DNA of 64,000 bases from Fischerella sp. JS2 (GCF_032393985.1 NZ_CP135918.1:2728001-2792000); one strand, 5' to 3'; positions 25,455-34,954 are shown, counted from the first letter of the stretch. The notes: generated by a model from the sequence alone, not told the origin. Made by a program: numbers and translations.

Positions 25455-25920
25455 TCGCCTGCTACTTAAACTCTGCTACCTGGTGCGCATAACTCTCCAT
25501 CCCTCTGCGTTCAAAAAGATTACGACTTTACGCAAAACTGTACTAAGACACCAAGCATTTTTAACTCATCATAGGAAAATCTCACAACCAAACATAAAAC
25601 TTACCTCACCCCGTCCTATCGGACACCCCTCTCCTTAGCAAGGAGGGGTAAGGGGTGAGGTTTTTCATTAGAACTACCTTTATTCAATACAAATTTATGC
25701 AAACTTCTACTAAGTTTTGCAATTTGGAAACAATCAGAACAAACAAATTGCTAAACTTCTTTGATTAAAAACCAAGTTATAACTATGGCTATTGCTGTAA
25801 ATCCAAAATTCACGGCTGTCGTACGTAGTAACAGACGCGATGTTCCTCGCGTCTCTAACTGTACAGACGCGAGGAACATCGCGTCTCTAACTGATAACTG
25901 ATAACAGCGTGGAAGTTAGT
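25455..25920. other. Intergenic region after CRISPR, palindrome-rich
   Basis: No gene is supported. It contains a CCTCACC/GGTGAGG palindrome (25613-25660), an inverted partial copy of the cox-region repeat near 25524-25560, and two AGACGCGA-type palindromes facing each other at 25833-25854 and 25865-25886. Confidence 0.6.
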
Positions 25921-26108
25921 ATGAAAAGTGACATGGCGATCGCACAACTGGGCACTATAAAGAATATGGGGAATCTGTTCTACAAAGCCTGGAGTTAGTA
26001 TCACAAAACCCGCCTCCCCAGGAAAGCTGGTTTCCTGATAGTATCCATGAAAACATTCAAAGGTTAAAAGCATCTGCCCAAAGAGTAGTAGAAATAGCCG
26101 CTTCACCT
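25921..26108 (+). other. Probable N-terminal coding segment of the dynamin-like gene, out of frame with its ATG
   Basis: In the frame of the downstream GTPase, codons from about 25932 to 26108 read like protein: HYKEYGESVLQSLELVSQNP, then ESWFPDSIHENIQRLKASAQ, then RVVEIAASPVKIG. No ATG exists in that frame before the in-frame TGA at 25929. A good ATG at 25921 (MKSDMAIAQLG) is in another frame and would join this segment after a one-base shift near 25952. So the gene is either frameshifted or starts at the internal GTG 26109. Confidence 0.6.
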
Positions 26109-28487
26109 GTGAAAATTGGCATTATGGGTGAATTCAGTAGCGGCAAAACTTTATTAATCGGCAGTCTCATTGGCTACGCTGATGCTTTACCTGTCAGTGA
26201 AACCCCCACTACAGGTAACGTCACCGCCATTCACCTGCGTCAACAACCAGACTTACAAACTACCCAAATTGGTAAGTATACCGTTCAGTATCTCTCAGAC
26301 GAGGGTGTGAAAGAGTGTCTGCGCTTTATGCTACAGGAAGTTGAAGTCCGCGCTAAAGCAGCAGAAGTATCCTTAGAATTGCTGACGAGTCTCAAAAACT
26401 TGCACCCCACCATAATCGTGGATAGTAACGGAATTTTGAGATGGTGTGAACAAGCTTGGAATCAGACACAAAGTTTAGAACTGCGATCGCTACTGCGCGA
26501 GTTAGTAGTATATATGCGTACCTACAACGCCTACGGTAAATATATTGGCGGTAAAAGCTACGAGATTGATCATTCTACCGCTAAAAAAGGCTTGAGGCTA
26601 GCTGATCCACCGATGAATATCTTAGAACTCAGCTTTGATCAACTGCCAGCACCCCCTCAACCTTGGGCAAATTTTACTCAACCATCAGCCGTAGATTTAC
26701 AGAAAAGCTTCTCTTTGATTCGCCGCATTGATGTTACCGTCGAAGTATCCAAAGCAGTTTGGGATTTATCTGCACTCCAAGGAACAAATGAATTTGTCTT
26801 GTTAGACTTTCCCGGTTTGGGTTCAGCCGATTCAGGCGTACGGGATACCTTTTTGTCACTGCGCGAACTCACAGATGTGCAAACAATCCTGTTGCTACTC
26901 AACGGGAGATATCCTGGTGGTGCGATCGCTGCCAAAATTCGCACAATGTTGGAACGCGACAAAGGACACGACTTAAGAGATAGAATCATCGTTGGTGTCG
27001 GACGCTTCAATCAACTTCCCCTTACCCAGAGTGACGAACGTGTCCTTGATGAACTTGTAGATGAACCATTACTTTCCGAAGCAAATATATTAGAAAGCTT
27101 GGGCATTCTCCAACTTACCATAGCCAGTGCCAGCAACTTAACCACAGAGAAAAAAAATATAGTTTTCCTATCCCAACTCCACGGTTTAGCCAAACTTGCC
27201 GAACTTTCTTCCCTCATTCAAGTTTCCTCCCCCGAGTTTTTGCCAGAATTAGACATTCCCAACAAACTTTCAGAAGTTGAACTGCGGGAAAAATGGCAAC
27301 AACTAAGTAAAATGTTACCGCCATCCAGCACCCTGCACAAACAACTGAGTGACTTTGCAGAAGACGGTGGAATTAGTAGATTGCGATCGCTACTCAAAGA
27401 ACACGTAGCGCAACACGGCTTAAAACAACTCGTCGAAGATACTCAAAGAACCGTCAAAGCTTTGCAAAAAGAACAAGATAACCTCAAAATCCTCCTCGAA
27501 CAAGTTCCCGCCTATATTCCCGTCGCAGAAAACCCAAAATTTATCCAACTACGCCAAGGTATAGAAAACTTAGTAACAATTTACCGACAATTCCAAGAAG
27601 AACTAGAAAAACAACCAATATTAAAAAACCACGACGGAATCGCCGTGAGTGATATTGTCAAAGACGAATTAACTAACAAAATCTTCTTTGAATGGAGTGA
27701 ATGGACATTACTATTTGATCGCACCAAAAACGGAACAATTTCCCTCACCAAAACCGACAGCTTTTTTGGTGATGAAGAAGTAGAAGACACCATCCCTACC
27801 AAAAGCGATGATTTCTACTGTGCCTTCGTCCAAACCATTCAAGAAATGCAAACCTTTGCTCACGATCGCACCACCGAAGCAGTAACCGACTTTTTCAAAA
27901 AATTATCCACCGAAGTCGCCGACGAACGCACCACAGTCAATTCTGTCCTGTCACCAGACATCGAACACTACATTCAAGATAACTTTGGCAAAAATCAACT
28001 CCGCCTATTTCGTAACCTCTTGCGCGCCGTTGATCCAGCAAACAAATGGCAAAAGTTAATCATTGAACACAGTGGATTAGCTACCAACAATCATGCCATC
28101 AATGCCGACGCCTTATTTCCCCTAGCGCGCAAAGATGAAAAACATCCCAACGGACAAATCCTCGACTGGAGTCCCGATAAAAAATATCCTACTCCACCCA
28201 GACCATTTAATCATCAAATCGCCGTTTTACGACTGCGCGACGAAATCACTGCCAGCGCTGGTTTACACCTAGTGCAATACGTCAGTCAACTCACCAAACA
28301 AGTAAAATTTTCCTTTTCTCGGGCCCTAAAAGAAATAGTAGATAGTCTACAAGAACTATTAAAAACCAAACACGAACCCTTACTGCGATATATTGCCGAC
28401 ACAGACAAAAATAAATCTACATCCGTTCCCCCTTGGTTAGAAACCCTTTCTCAAGTAACAATAATTTCTCATTCAAGTGAATTGTAA
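26109..28487 (+). CDS. Dynamin-like/SrfC-type large GTPase
   Basis: 792 residues from the GTG at 26109; the true N-terminus probably lies some 60 residues upstream, beyond a frame break. The P-loop GEFSSGKT is followed by a switch-like Thr region (VSETPTTGNVTAIHL) and the G3 motif LLDFPGLGSADSG near residue 235. VGVGRFNQ near residue 297 sits where a G4 base-recognition motif would be. The remainder is a long helical stalk-like region; no membrane segment is visible. The layout resembles bacterial dynamin-like proteins and the SrfC GTPase. The next gene is SrfB/Hsp70-like, and srfB and srfC pair in enterobacteria. The role is unknown; membrane remodelling or defence are possible. Confidence 0.8.
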   Translation: MKIGIMGEFSSGKTLLIGSLIGYADALPVSETPTTGNVTAIHLRQQPDLQTTQIGKYTVQYLSDEGVKECLRFMLQEVEVRAKAAEVSLELLTSLKNLHPTIIVDSNGILRWCEQAWNQTQSLELRSLLRELVVYMRTYNAYGKYIGGKSYEIDHSTAKKGLRLADPPMNILELSFDQLPAPPQPWANFTQPSAVDLQKSFSLIRRIDVTVEVSKAVWDLSALQGTNEFVLLDFPGLGSADSGVRDTFLSLRELTDVQTILLLLNGRYPGGAIAAKIRTMLERDKGHDLRDRIIVGVGRFNQLPLTQSDERVLDELVDEPLLSEANILESLGILQLTIASASNLTTEKKNIVFLSQLHGLAKLAELSSLIQVSSPEFLPELDIPNKLSEVELREKWQQLSKMLPPSSTLHKQLSDFAEDGGISRLRSLLKEHVAQHGLKQLVEDTQRTVKALQKEQDNLKILLEQVPAYIPVAENPKFIQLRQGIENLVTIYRQFQEELEKQPILKNHDGIAVSDIVKDELTNKIFFEWSEWTLLFDRTKNGTISLTKTDSFFGDEEVEDTIPTKSDDFYCAFVQTIQEMQTFAHDRTTEAVTDFFKKLSTEVADERTTVNSVLSPDIEHYIQDNFGKNQLRLFRNLLRAVDPANKWQKLIIEHSGLATNNHAINADALFPLARKDEKHPNGQILDWSPDKKYPTPPRPFNHQIAVLRLRDEITASAGLHLVQYVSQLTKQVKFSFSRALKEIVDSLQELLKTKHEPLLRYIADTDKNKSTSVPPWLETLSQVTIISHSSEL

Positions 28488-28508
28488 CCCTTGGGTTTAT
28501 GGGAAAAA

Positions 28509-28583
28509 AACGAACCACAAAGAACACAAAGGACACAAAGAAGAAACCCTTCTTCGCGTACTTTGCGTACTTCGCGGTTCGTT
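28509..28583. repeat. Inverted repeat AACGAACC...GGTTCGTT
   Basis: The ends AACGAACC (28509-28516) and GGTTCGTT (28576-28583) are exact inverses. The inside holds ACAAAG-type repeats and further pairing (GAAGAAAC, CTTCGCG). AACGAACCACG also appears at about 15009. It is a dispersed palindromic repeat in the 164-base gap of the cluster. Confidence 0.6.
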
Positions 28584-28651
28584 AAATAAAATCTCTATAC
28601 GTGCTGCCTAACTTTCACAACTTATGATTAATTTTCAGGAAATCTATAATA

Positions 28652-31600
28652 ATGCCAATCAAAATAGAACTTTTTAATCGTTATCAATTACGTACTCATC
28701 CCAACGATTCATCTTTATTACTATTACCAGCAATTGAAATTAGACCAGTTCCTAATCCTCATTTTCCTCATATTTTCCGCATAAATATATATGTTACTGG
28801 TATTCCAGAAGACCTAGCAGCAGCGATGCAATCTGCTTATAAAAGTGTAAACTTTGGTACTAATAAGCTTTTACAGCTTACAACTCCCCAGCGATTAAGG
28901 CAAAGTGATTGTCGCTGGAATCAACCATTACCAACAGGTGTCAATTGTAATTTACAAGTCACAATTGAGTATTTTGAATCCGGGGCAACGGGTGATCCTC
29001 TTTTATCTATTAGCAAACACATCAGCGCTGAATGCAACATCTGGACTTACCCAATTAAAGAATATTCACTGAAAAATCCACTCATGTCTTTTACAGATTC
29101 AGTCATCAACTCATTTAAAAGTACAACACCGCAAACTTTACCAGATGAAGAGTTAAAGTTAGATGTTGAACCAGTCAAGCAAGTCGATCAACAACCAGAA
29201 ATTACCTATCCCGGTTGGTTTGCGATCGATTTTGGTACGTCTAATTCCACAGTCACACTTTACGACCCGAAAGTGATTGTCACACCCCATAGTTTACCTC
29301 ACGAACAAGAAGTGAGGTTGCGCGATCGCTTATCGACATGGTTAACTCAACGTCCTGTGGATCAGGTAGCGGGTGTGACTCAAGATGCTTGGACACAGGA
29401 ATGGCAAAGATTTTTAATTGAAGTGAGTAAGAATGTCCAGGGTGACAATACTATAGATTTACGCAATTTAAATGGAGAGCAATTTTTAGAAGCAATTCGC
29501 CAAATTGAAATTGCTTTGAGTAAGCGTTTACCTTGGTTTCGGCGGGCGGCAAGCAAACGTTTAAATCAAATTTATCACGAAGTCTTTCGCGTTCCCCCCC
29601 TAGAATGGCAAAGTTTGATTTCAGTAGAGTTAGATAAAGACCGACGTTTGAGTGAAATTGCCAGTGAGTTGGAAGTTATTGGCTTAGAACCGTTTTTACC
29701 AACTAACGATCCGCTAAAAGTGAAAGTTAGTTTGGGTGAACAAGCCAAACAACACCGTCTAGATGCAATTAGACAAGGCGAGGGAATTGATAGCAGGTTT
29801 TTACATTCACCAAAACGTTATTTTGGACAAGAACGTTCTTTTCAAATTACTCTCAATGGCAAAGAAGATTCTATTCCTGTTAATAAGTTGTTGCAAGCGG
29901 CTTATGCTCAATTAATCGAGTTAACCGAAAAATATCGCCAACGTTCCGGCAAGTGTTCCCAAGGGAAATTTTATCGCACCGTGGTCACTTACCCCACGAT
30001 CGCTTCGCCTTTTGTCCGCCGGGAAATTGAACAATTGGTAAAACAGCTAGATATCGAAGACGTGCAAATGGCTTATGACGAAGCTGTTTCGGTAGCGATA
30101 TTTTTCCTATGGCGAGAATTTGGCGGCGACTTAAACTTAGGAATTGAATCTTTCAAAACTCGTTGTCGCCGGGATGGGGACAAGTGGTGGCAAAATGTTA
30201 TGGTATTAGATATTGGTGGTGGAACCACCGACTTAGCCTTAATTCGTCTTTCCCTAGAAGAAATTAATCCTTTTGAACCGGGTGAAGATCGAGGCGACGG
30301 TGGACGCTACTATAAACTTACACCCAAACTACTTGGTTCCTCTGGTCATCTGCAACTAGGCGGCGAACTAGTAACCCTACGGCTATTCTTGTTGTTAAAA
30401 GCAGCGATCGCCGACTGTTTACTGACTGCCATTGTCGACGAAACCTTACCCAGAGATATCTTAAAAGTCCAACCAGAAGAACTAAGCGATCGCTTCCTGC
30501 AAAACGGTAAATTTCAACCAGGTTCTCTGTTAGCTTGTGTCGATAAAGAAGTCCGCGAAGGCGAAGCTTACAAAGAAGCCTTAAACGATGCTGAAAAAGT
30601 CCTACCCACCCGGTGGAAAAACGCCCCATCCCGCGCCCAAACATTCTACACTCTTTGGGAACATGCCGAAGCAGCCAAACTCACCCTCGGACAAAAACGC
30701 CAAACCCTCGATACGCCTGTATTTGTCCTGGATGGACAAAAAATCTCTGAACTCCTACTACACAACGATATTACCTTACCTACCAGCACGAGCGATCGCC
30801 TCAGCGTCACTCTTACCGTCGAACAATTTGAAAAAGCAGTCGCCCCCGTAGTCAAGGAAGCCGTCGGTATCGCCCAAGGATTGATCGAAAACGCCTTTAA
30901 AAACCAATCCCTCAACCCCGGTAACTCCCCCGAAACCGTCGATTGGCTAATCCTCTCCGGAAAAACCTGCAACTTAGAAATTGTCGAACGCGAACTATAC
31001 CGCGTCTTTAGCAAATCCGACTACTTCCTCTGGAACGAAGAACGCGTCACCTTTGAACCAGAATACACTAAACTTGCCACATCCGCCGGCGCTTGCTTCG
31101 CCGAAAAACTCCGCCAACTTAGCTTCTCTCCCCAACAAGCCAAAGACCTACTCAAAAAAGGCGCCAACCAACTATATATAGATGTCAAAAACCTGTTTTA
31201 CTTCCTTCCCTGTTCCTTCGTCCGCGAAGTCATCGGCGGTAGTCCCGATCCCATCTTTCACGCCGGACAAGAATTATATCAACTCCAAGCCACAGATGCG
31301 ATCGCCAAATATCGCAGTCGTTGGATGGGAATGCAATTAACCAACAACATCAGGCGTCAAGACTTCGAGAACATGAAACTGCAACTTTGGGGTAGCTACA
31401 ACGGCGACATCCTGATGAAAAAATTAGGCATGAACGAAGAAGACTTCAAAAACCACATTCAAGTCCAATTTGAAATCAATCAAAAACTAGACATAGATTT
31501 ATTATTATCCCGAGGTAAACCCCATTACCTCATCCCCGTCAATATACCATGTCTCGATGCCGCCCAAGCGATCGGCACACAAACAGTAATTTCCGATCAA

Positions 31601-32068
31601 GGAGAAATCCTTTGTGACATCGCCGTCAACGTCGCCGAATCAGCCAACGTCTTCAAAACCGATGCTCACACACTACTATTTTCCAGCAATCAAAACCAAG
31701 ACTTACAAACCTTCCGCTACAACGAAAGCGACACCCAAATCCAAGGACTAGGCTTAATCGCAGAATTACCCCCCTTTCCCGCCAGTGGCAAACACACATT
31801 TTACTTCCAATTTCGTCACCCAGAATCCAACAAATGGGAACTGATCGGCGAACTTCCCCAACCAGAAATCCAATCCGAATATCCTTGTAAATATTACGTC
31901 TCCCTCAACAAACAAGGTATCCTGCGCATCCACGCCTTTGAAGTACCCTACTGGACATCAACCAATCCCGAATGTCTGAAAATAGAGGGATGTGTTTATC
32001 GAGATTCCCTCCAAGCCCAGTCTAACAACGTCGAAACAGAACGCGATCCATTTTGCGGATTGCATTGA
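28652..32068 (+). CDS. SrfB-like Hsp70/actin-fold ATPase
   Basis: An 1138-residue protein. An N-terminal beta-rich region (1-180) is followed by an actin/Hsp70-type ATPase: phosphate-1 loop GWFAIDFGTSNSTVTLYD near residue 190, a long insert, phosphate-2 loop VMVLDIGGGTTDLALIRL near residue 517 and an adenosine-type loop WLILSGKTCNLEIVERELY near residue 770. Large inserts set it apart from DnaK and match the SrfB virulence-factor-like group. The C-terminal 250 residues look like a beta-sandwich. CAGGA precedes the ATG at 28652. It probably works with the GTPase upstream and the unknown gene downstream. Codon use changes toward C-ending codons in the second half. Confidence 0.8.
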   Translation: MPIKIELFNRYQLRTHPNDSSLLLLPAIEIRPVPNPHFPHIFRINIYVTGIPEDLAAAMQSAYKSVNFGTNKLLQLTTPQRLRQSDCRWNQPLPTGVNCNLQVTIEYFESGATGDPLLSISKHISAECNIWTYPIKEYSLKNPLMSFTDSVINSFKSTTPQTLPDEELKLDVEPVKQVDQQPEITYPGWFAIDFGTSNSTVTLYDPKVIVTPHSLPHEQEVRLRDRLSTWLTQRPVDQVAGVTQDAWTQEWQRFLIEVSKNVQGDNTIDLRNLNGEQFLEAIRQIEIALSKRLPWFRRAASKRLNQIYHEVFRVPPLEWQSLISVELDKDRRLSEIASELEVIGLEPFLPTNDPLKVKVSLGEQAKQHRLDAIRQGEGIDSRFLHSPKRYFGQERSFQITLNGKEDSIPVNKLLQAAYAQLIELTEKYRQRSGKCSQGKFYRTVVTYPTIASPFVRREIEQLVKQLDIEDVQMAYDEAVSVAIFFLWREFGGDLNLGIESFKTRCRRDGDKWWQNVMVLDIGGGTTDLALIRLSLEEINPFEPGEDRGDGGRYYKLTPKLLGSSGHLQLGGELVTLRLFLLLKAAIADCLLTAIVDETLPRDILKVQPEELSDRFLQNGKFQPGSLLACVDKEVREGEAYKEALNDAEKVLPTRWKNAPSRAQTFYTLWEHAEAAKLTLGQKRQTLDTPVFVLDGQKISELLLHNDITLPTSTSDRLSVTLTVEQFEKAVAPVVKEAVGIAQGLIENAFKNQSLNPGNSPETVDWLILSGKTCNLEIVERELYRVFSKSDYFLWNEERVTFEPEYTKLATSAGACFAEKLRQLSFSPQQAKDLLKKGANQLYIDVKNLFYFLPCSFVREVIGGSPDPIFHAGQELYQLQATDAIAKYRSRWMGMQLTNNIRRQDFENMKLQLWGSYNGDILMKKLGMNEEDFKNHIQVQFEINQKLDIDLLLSRGKPHYLIPVNIPCLDAAQAIGTQTVISDQGEILCDIAVNVAESANVFKTDAHTLLFSSNQNQDLQTFRYNESDTQIQGLGLIAELPPFPASGKHTFYFQFRHPESNKWELIGELPQPEIQSEYPCKYYVSLNKQGILRIHAFEVPYWTSTNPECLKIEGCVYRDSLQAQSNNVETERDPFCGLH

Positions 32069-32086
32069 GAAAGCAAACACCGATGC

Positions 32087-32139
32087 ACACTCATGGAACA
32101 CAGATGAATTATCGGTGTGCATCCGTGTTCCATGAGTGT
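32087..32139. repeat. Inverted repeat, 15-bp perfect stem
   Basis: ACACTCATGGAACAC (32087-32101) is the exact inverse of GTGTTCCATGAGTGT (32125-32139). Between the arms lies TTATCGGTGTGCAT wording shared with the hairpin at 17715-17753. Confidence 0.7.
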
Positions 32140-32211
32140 TCGTTCCCTCAAAATAAATGGGCTATTTTCAACAGACAGTTGTTACCCAAGTTTTGAAATC
32201 ATGGAGAGAAC

Positions 32212-33378
32212 ATGCAGCACCTCAGCAAATTATTAGAAATAGAGGATTCACAATTAGCTTGGGTACTGCGGTTAGGTTTATATGGACTGCGGACTCAATT
32301 ACAACAAGCACTCAAACAAGCAACAACAGATCCCGGTAACAGTACTTGTCAGGAACTTGTACGCGAACTAGATCAACTTCTGCAACCACAAATAAGTAAG
32401 AAAGTAGAAGAACTTACCCCCCCCACTCCCCCCACTCCCCCCACTCCCCCTACCTGGGAAGAGGTATTTGAACCAATTCACTTGGAATTACCAGAGGAAC
32501 AGAAACTTAAACATATTGCTGATGCATTGTTGGCTGATCAAGAATTGTTGCAACATATTGGTGCATACAAGTTTCACAGCAACAATGATGTTGATTTGTG
32601 GAATGAAATTCAATGCTTGCTGCTACGGGTTCCAGAAAAACTTGCCCATACTTGGCGCGAGTGTATTTTAGCAGAAGCGAGTCAGTTAGGCGCTTTGGAA
32701 GATAAGCTGGCTGTGCAACAGTTTGGTTTTAGCCGCAATGAACATATTTACTCTGGTTTGCAGGGGAGTGTTTATGCAACTGGCTTGTGTCTATCAGATC
32801 AGGTTGATTTTGATTCCCGGTTGCAAGTAGAAACAAGAGGTGGGGAATTACATGTGCTAGCGGGGATTGTATCTGTTTGTCTAAAATTTATCGATATAGA
32901 TACGTATTTACACCATGCTTACAAAAGCGTGGATCGTTTTGGTGTTAGGTCTTTAAATTCCGAATCTGAAAAGTCTAAGTATATAACAGCACTTATCGAC
33001 CGTTTTCAACGTGTCCTTAACACTACCGATGCAGACCCAGCGATCGCACTCCGTACCAGACTAGATTTAGATGAGGCGATTCATTCTTTGGTATATTTGC
33101 CACCATGCGATCGCTTTTCTTGGTGGGGAAAACTCCAACAAGAAGCAAGGCGCACTCTTGATAGTATAGTGGCAAAAGCGCGGGATGCTGGTTATCAAGT
33201 GCAAATACGACCATTGTGGGGAACCTACGCCGATATCTACACTTGGTCAAAAGACGATTTACAACTAAATATTGGTGGTGTACCAGGAGAAGTATCCGCC
33301 TGTCTCCGGGTGTGTGCCAAAATTAACGATGAGGTAATTCCAGGGCGTGTTCTATTCCGTTCTTCACTGGAAGTATAA
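32212..33378 (+). CDS. Unknown third protein of the dynamin/SrfB cluster
   Basis: A 388-residue soluble protein with GGAGAG four bases before its ATG. I recognise no domain. The N-terminal 65 residues are helical; a linker TPPTPPTPPTPPT (about 69-81, from a CCCCCCACT-type repeat) joins it to a larger domain starting WEEVFEPIHLELPEEQK. That domain contains CDRFSWWGKLQQEARRTLD and ends VIPGRVLFRSSLEV. It follows the SrfB-like gene by 143 bases in the same direction. It may be the specific partner or effector of the GTPase/ATPase pair; this is inferred from order only. Confidence 0.72.
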   Translation: MQHLSKLLEIEDSQLAWVLRLGLYGLRTQLQQALKQATTDPGNSTCQELVRELDQLLQPQISKKVEELTPPTPPTPPTPPTWEEVFEPIHLELPEEQKLKHIADALLADQELLQHIGAYKFHSNNDVDLWNEIQCLLLRVPEKLAHTWRECILAEASQLGALEDKLAVQQFGFSRNEHIYSGLQGSVYATGLCLSDQVDFDSRLQVETRGGELHVLAGIVSVCLKFIDIDTYLHHAYKSVDRFGVRSLNSESEKSKYITALIDRFQRVLNTTDADPAIALRTRLDLDEAIHSLVYLPPCDRFSWWGKLQQEARRTLDSIVAKARDAGYQVQIRPLWGTYADIYTWSKDDLQLNIGGVPGEVSACLRVCAKINDEVIPGRVLFRSSLEV

Positions 33379-33409
33379 GGTTAAGTATTGTACTTGCAAC
33401 TAGGGTGTT

Positions 33410-33805
33410 CTACTCTGAATTTTTATTCTGTAAATTTTTCAGATAGCTTGTCAATACAACAATACTAAACACACCCAGTATTGTACCAATAGGAATATTG
33501 ATCAAATTTAGGGATGCTGCAACCCAGTTGATAGTCGAAGGCTTTGAACGCCAGTAATTGTAACCAGAAAAGAGGTTAGTAATTGCATATAAAGCCATAA
33601 ATAGCAGCATAAAGATACTAAAAAACAGAATCCAACTGTCACAGGATTTACCTATAAAAGGTTCTTGAATACACATTGAAGATCGTAGAGTTTGCCATAA
33701 ACGGTCTCGCGCAGAGACATAAGCTAACAAGATTGCTAGAAAATAAAAGCTCCAAACTCCACCCCATATGTAATGTAAGATGCTCAATAATTTCCGATAT
33801 TTCAT
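33410..33805 (-). CDS. Hypothetical membrane protein
   Basis: A 131-residue protein with three hydrophobic stretches: ILHYIWGGVWSFYFLAILLA (9-28), WILFFSIFMLLFMALYAITN (about 59-78) and LNLINIPIGTILGVFSIVVL (about 98-117). The loop between the first two contains two cysteines (SSMCIQEPFIGKSC). No family recognised. It converges with the dynamin cluster and is followed by an AT-rich gap. Confidence 0.6.
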   Translation of the reverse strand: MKYRKLLSILHYIWGGVWSFYFLAILLAYVSARDRLWQTLRSSMCIQEPFIGKSCDSWILFFSIFMLLFMALYAITNLFSGYNYWRSKPSTINWVAASLNLINIPIGTILGVFSIVVLTSYLKNLQNKNSE

Positions 33806-34451
33806 AAAATTTTTAGTTTTTTATTAAGTTTGAATTTGTTTATACCTCATCTCCAGAAGATATTTAATTAACTTTTGTACCGGCTTATTAAAATCTTTGT
33901 CTTCCTTGTTACCACATGTATCAGAATTATAGTGAAACTGGATAAGGGCATTGAAATATGATGCGTTCATGCTTCACAAAATTGTATTTATAATTGCAAT
34001 TTCAAGTTTACCGACTGTATTTAATTGGACTGATAGCTTGGTCAATCTATGCCAGCTTTAAAGGGATGTTTTTAATCCTTTAAAATAAAAACTCATGCCG
34101 GTTAAGGTTGAGGTTGTAGTCAAAGTCGGCAATATTTTTGTTAAAGTCCGCGTCTTAGTAAAAGAAGGCATTGGCGTTAGAGTCAAAGTTAAAGTTATAG
34201 TCAAAGACAAGCCCAAAATTGAGCGCCATGCGGAGTCTAATAAGGGTGAAGCATCTGAGTGATATTCACGCTTTAGTGGCGGCTAATATACCCCTACCAA
34301 TCACCAACCACTAACTACTAACCAATTTTAATTATCTCCCCTAGTTCTCCCCGATTGCTCGCTAATGTGATGAGTACAAATCAAAAAAACTCATTTTTAT
34401 TTATTAGTTTGCACAACTATACACAACTTACATGAACTGGAGGTAATTAAA
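33806..34451. other. AT-rich intergenic region before the IS200/IS605 element
   Basis: No established gene. It contains the small Val/Lys frame at 34095-34262 (listed) and, at its right end, the strong ribosome-binding site GGAGGT (34439-34444) that belongs to the disrupted lipoprotein gene. Confidence 0.5.
34095..34262 (+). CDS. Possible 55-residue Val/Lys-alternating peptide
   Basis: The ATG at 34095 opens MPVKVEVVVKVG, then FVKVRVLVKEG and VRVKVKVIVKDKPKIERHAE. Alternating Val and charged residues predict an amphipathic beta-strand or hairpin. There is no clear ribosome-binding site (AAAATAAAAACTC precedes it). The GTTAAAGT/GTCAAAGT wording suggests origin from a short DNA repeat, so it may not be a gene. 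Listed because the pattern is striking. Confidence 0.25.
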   Translation: MPVKVEVVVKVGNIFVKVRVLVKEGIGVRVKVKVIVKDKPKIERHAESNKGEASE

Positions 34452-34552
34452 ATGACTCAACGCCAATACAAACAAGGTTGGAACTTACGAATCGTGATGC
34501 GTAAAGCCGCCTTTTTCTAAAGGGCGGATATAAGCGAACATGATGAATTTAT

Positions 34553-34954
34553 TCATCCGTGAAGGGGGTCATTAATATACTCTAAAACCTTCTGAGTACT
34601 AATCTTTCCAGTCGTGTCAAACATATAAGAATGTGTCCATAAGCTAGGTAATCTCAATAATTCTGGAAATTCTTTTCTTAGTAGTCTTGATGACCTTCCT
34701 TTAAAAGCTTTAACTATTTGAGATATTGAGTGGTGCGGATCATATTCAACTAGTAGATGTATATGATCCGGCGCAACTTCTAATGCTTTGATAATCCACT
34801 TCTTGTCATTAGCAACAGACTGGAATACTTCAATGCATCGAAGTTTTAAGTTTTCGTTATTAGCGAATACACGAGCGCGTCTGCATGGTATCCAGATTAA
34901 ATGGACAGTAGCTAATCCAACAGCATGATTGTAATGATTATAAACAGTTTTCAT
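34553..34954 (-). CDS. tnpA: IS200/IS605 transposase TnpA (Y1 HUH)
   Basis: A 133-residue single-strand transposase. VHLIWIPCRRARVF is the typical first strand; the HUH motif is DHIHLLVEYDP near residue 65, followed by ISQIVKAFKGRSSRLLRKEFP and LWTHSYMFDTTGKIS. The catalytic tyrosine is probably in VLEYINDP near the C-terminus. Length is close to the family norm of 130-150. It cuts and joins the element's ends at the CTCAA-type target. Confidence 0.93.
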   Translation of the reverse strand: MKTVYNHYNHAVGLATVHLIWIPCRRARVFANNENLKLRCIEVFQSVANDKKWIIKALEVAPDHIHLLVEYDPHHSISQIVKAFKGRSSRLLRKEFPELLRLPSLWTHSYMFDTTGKISTQKVLEYINDPLHG

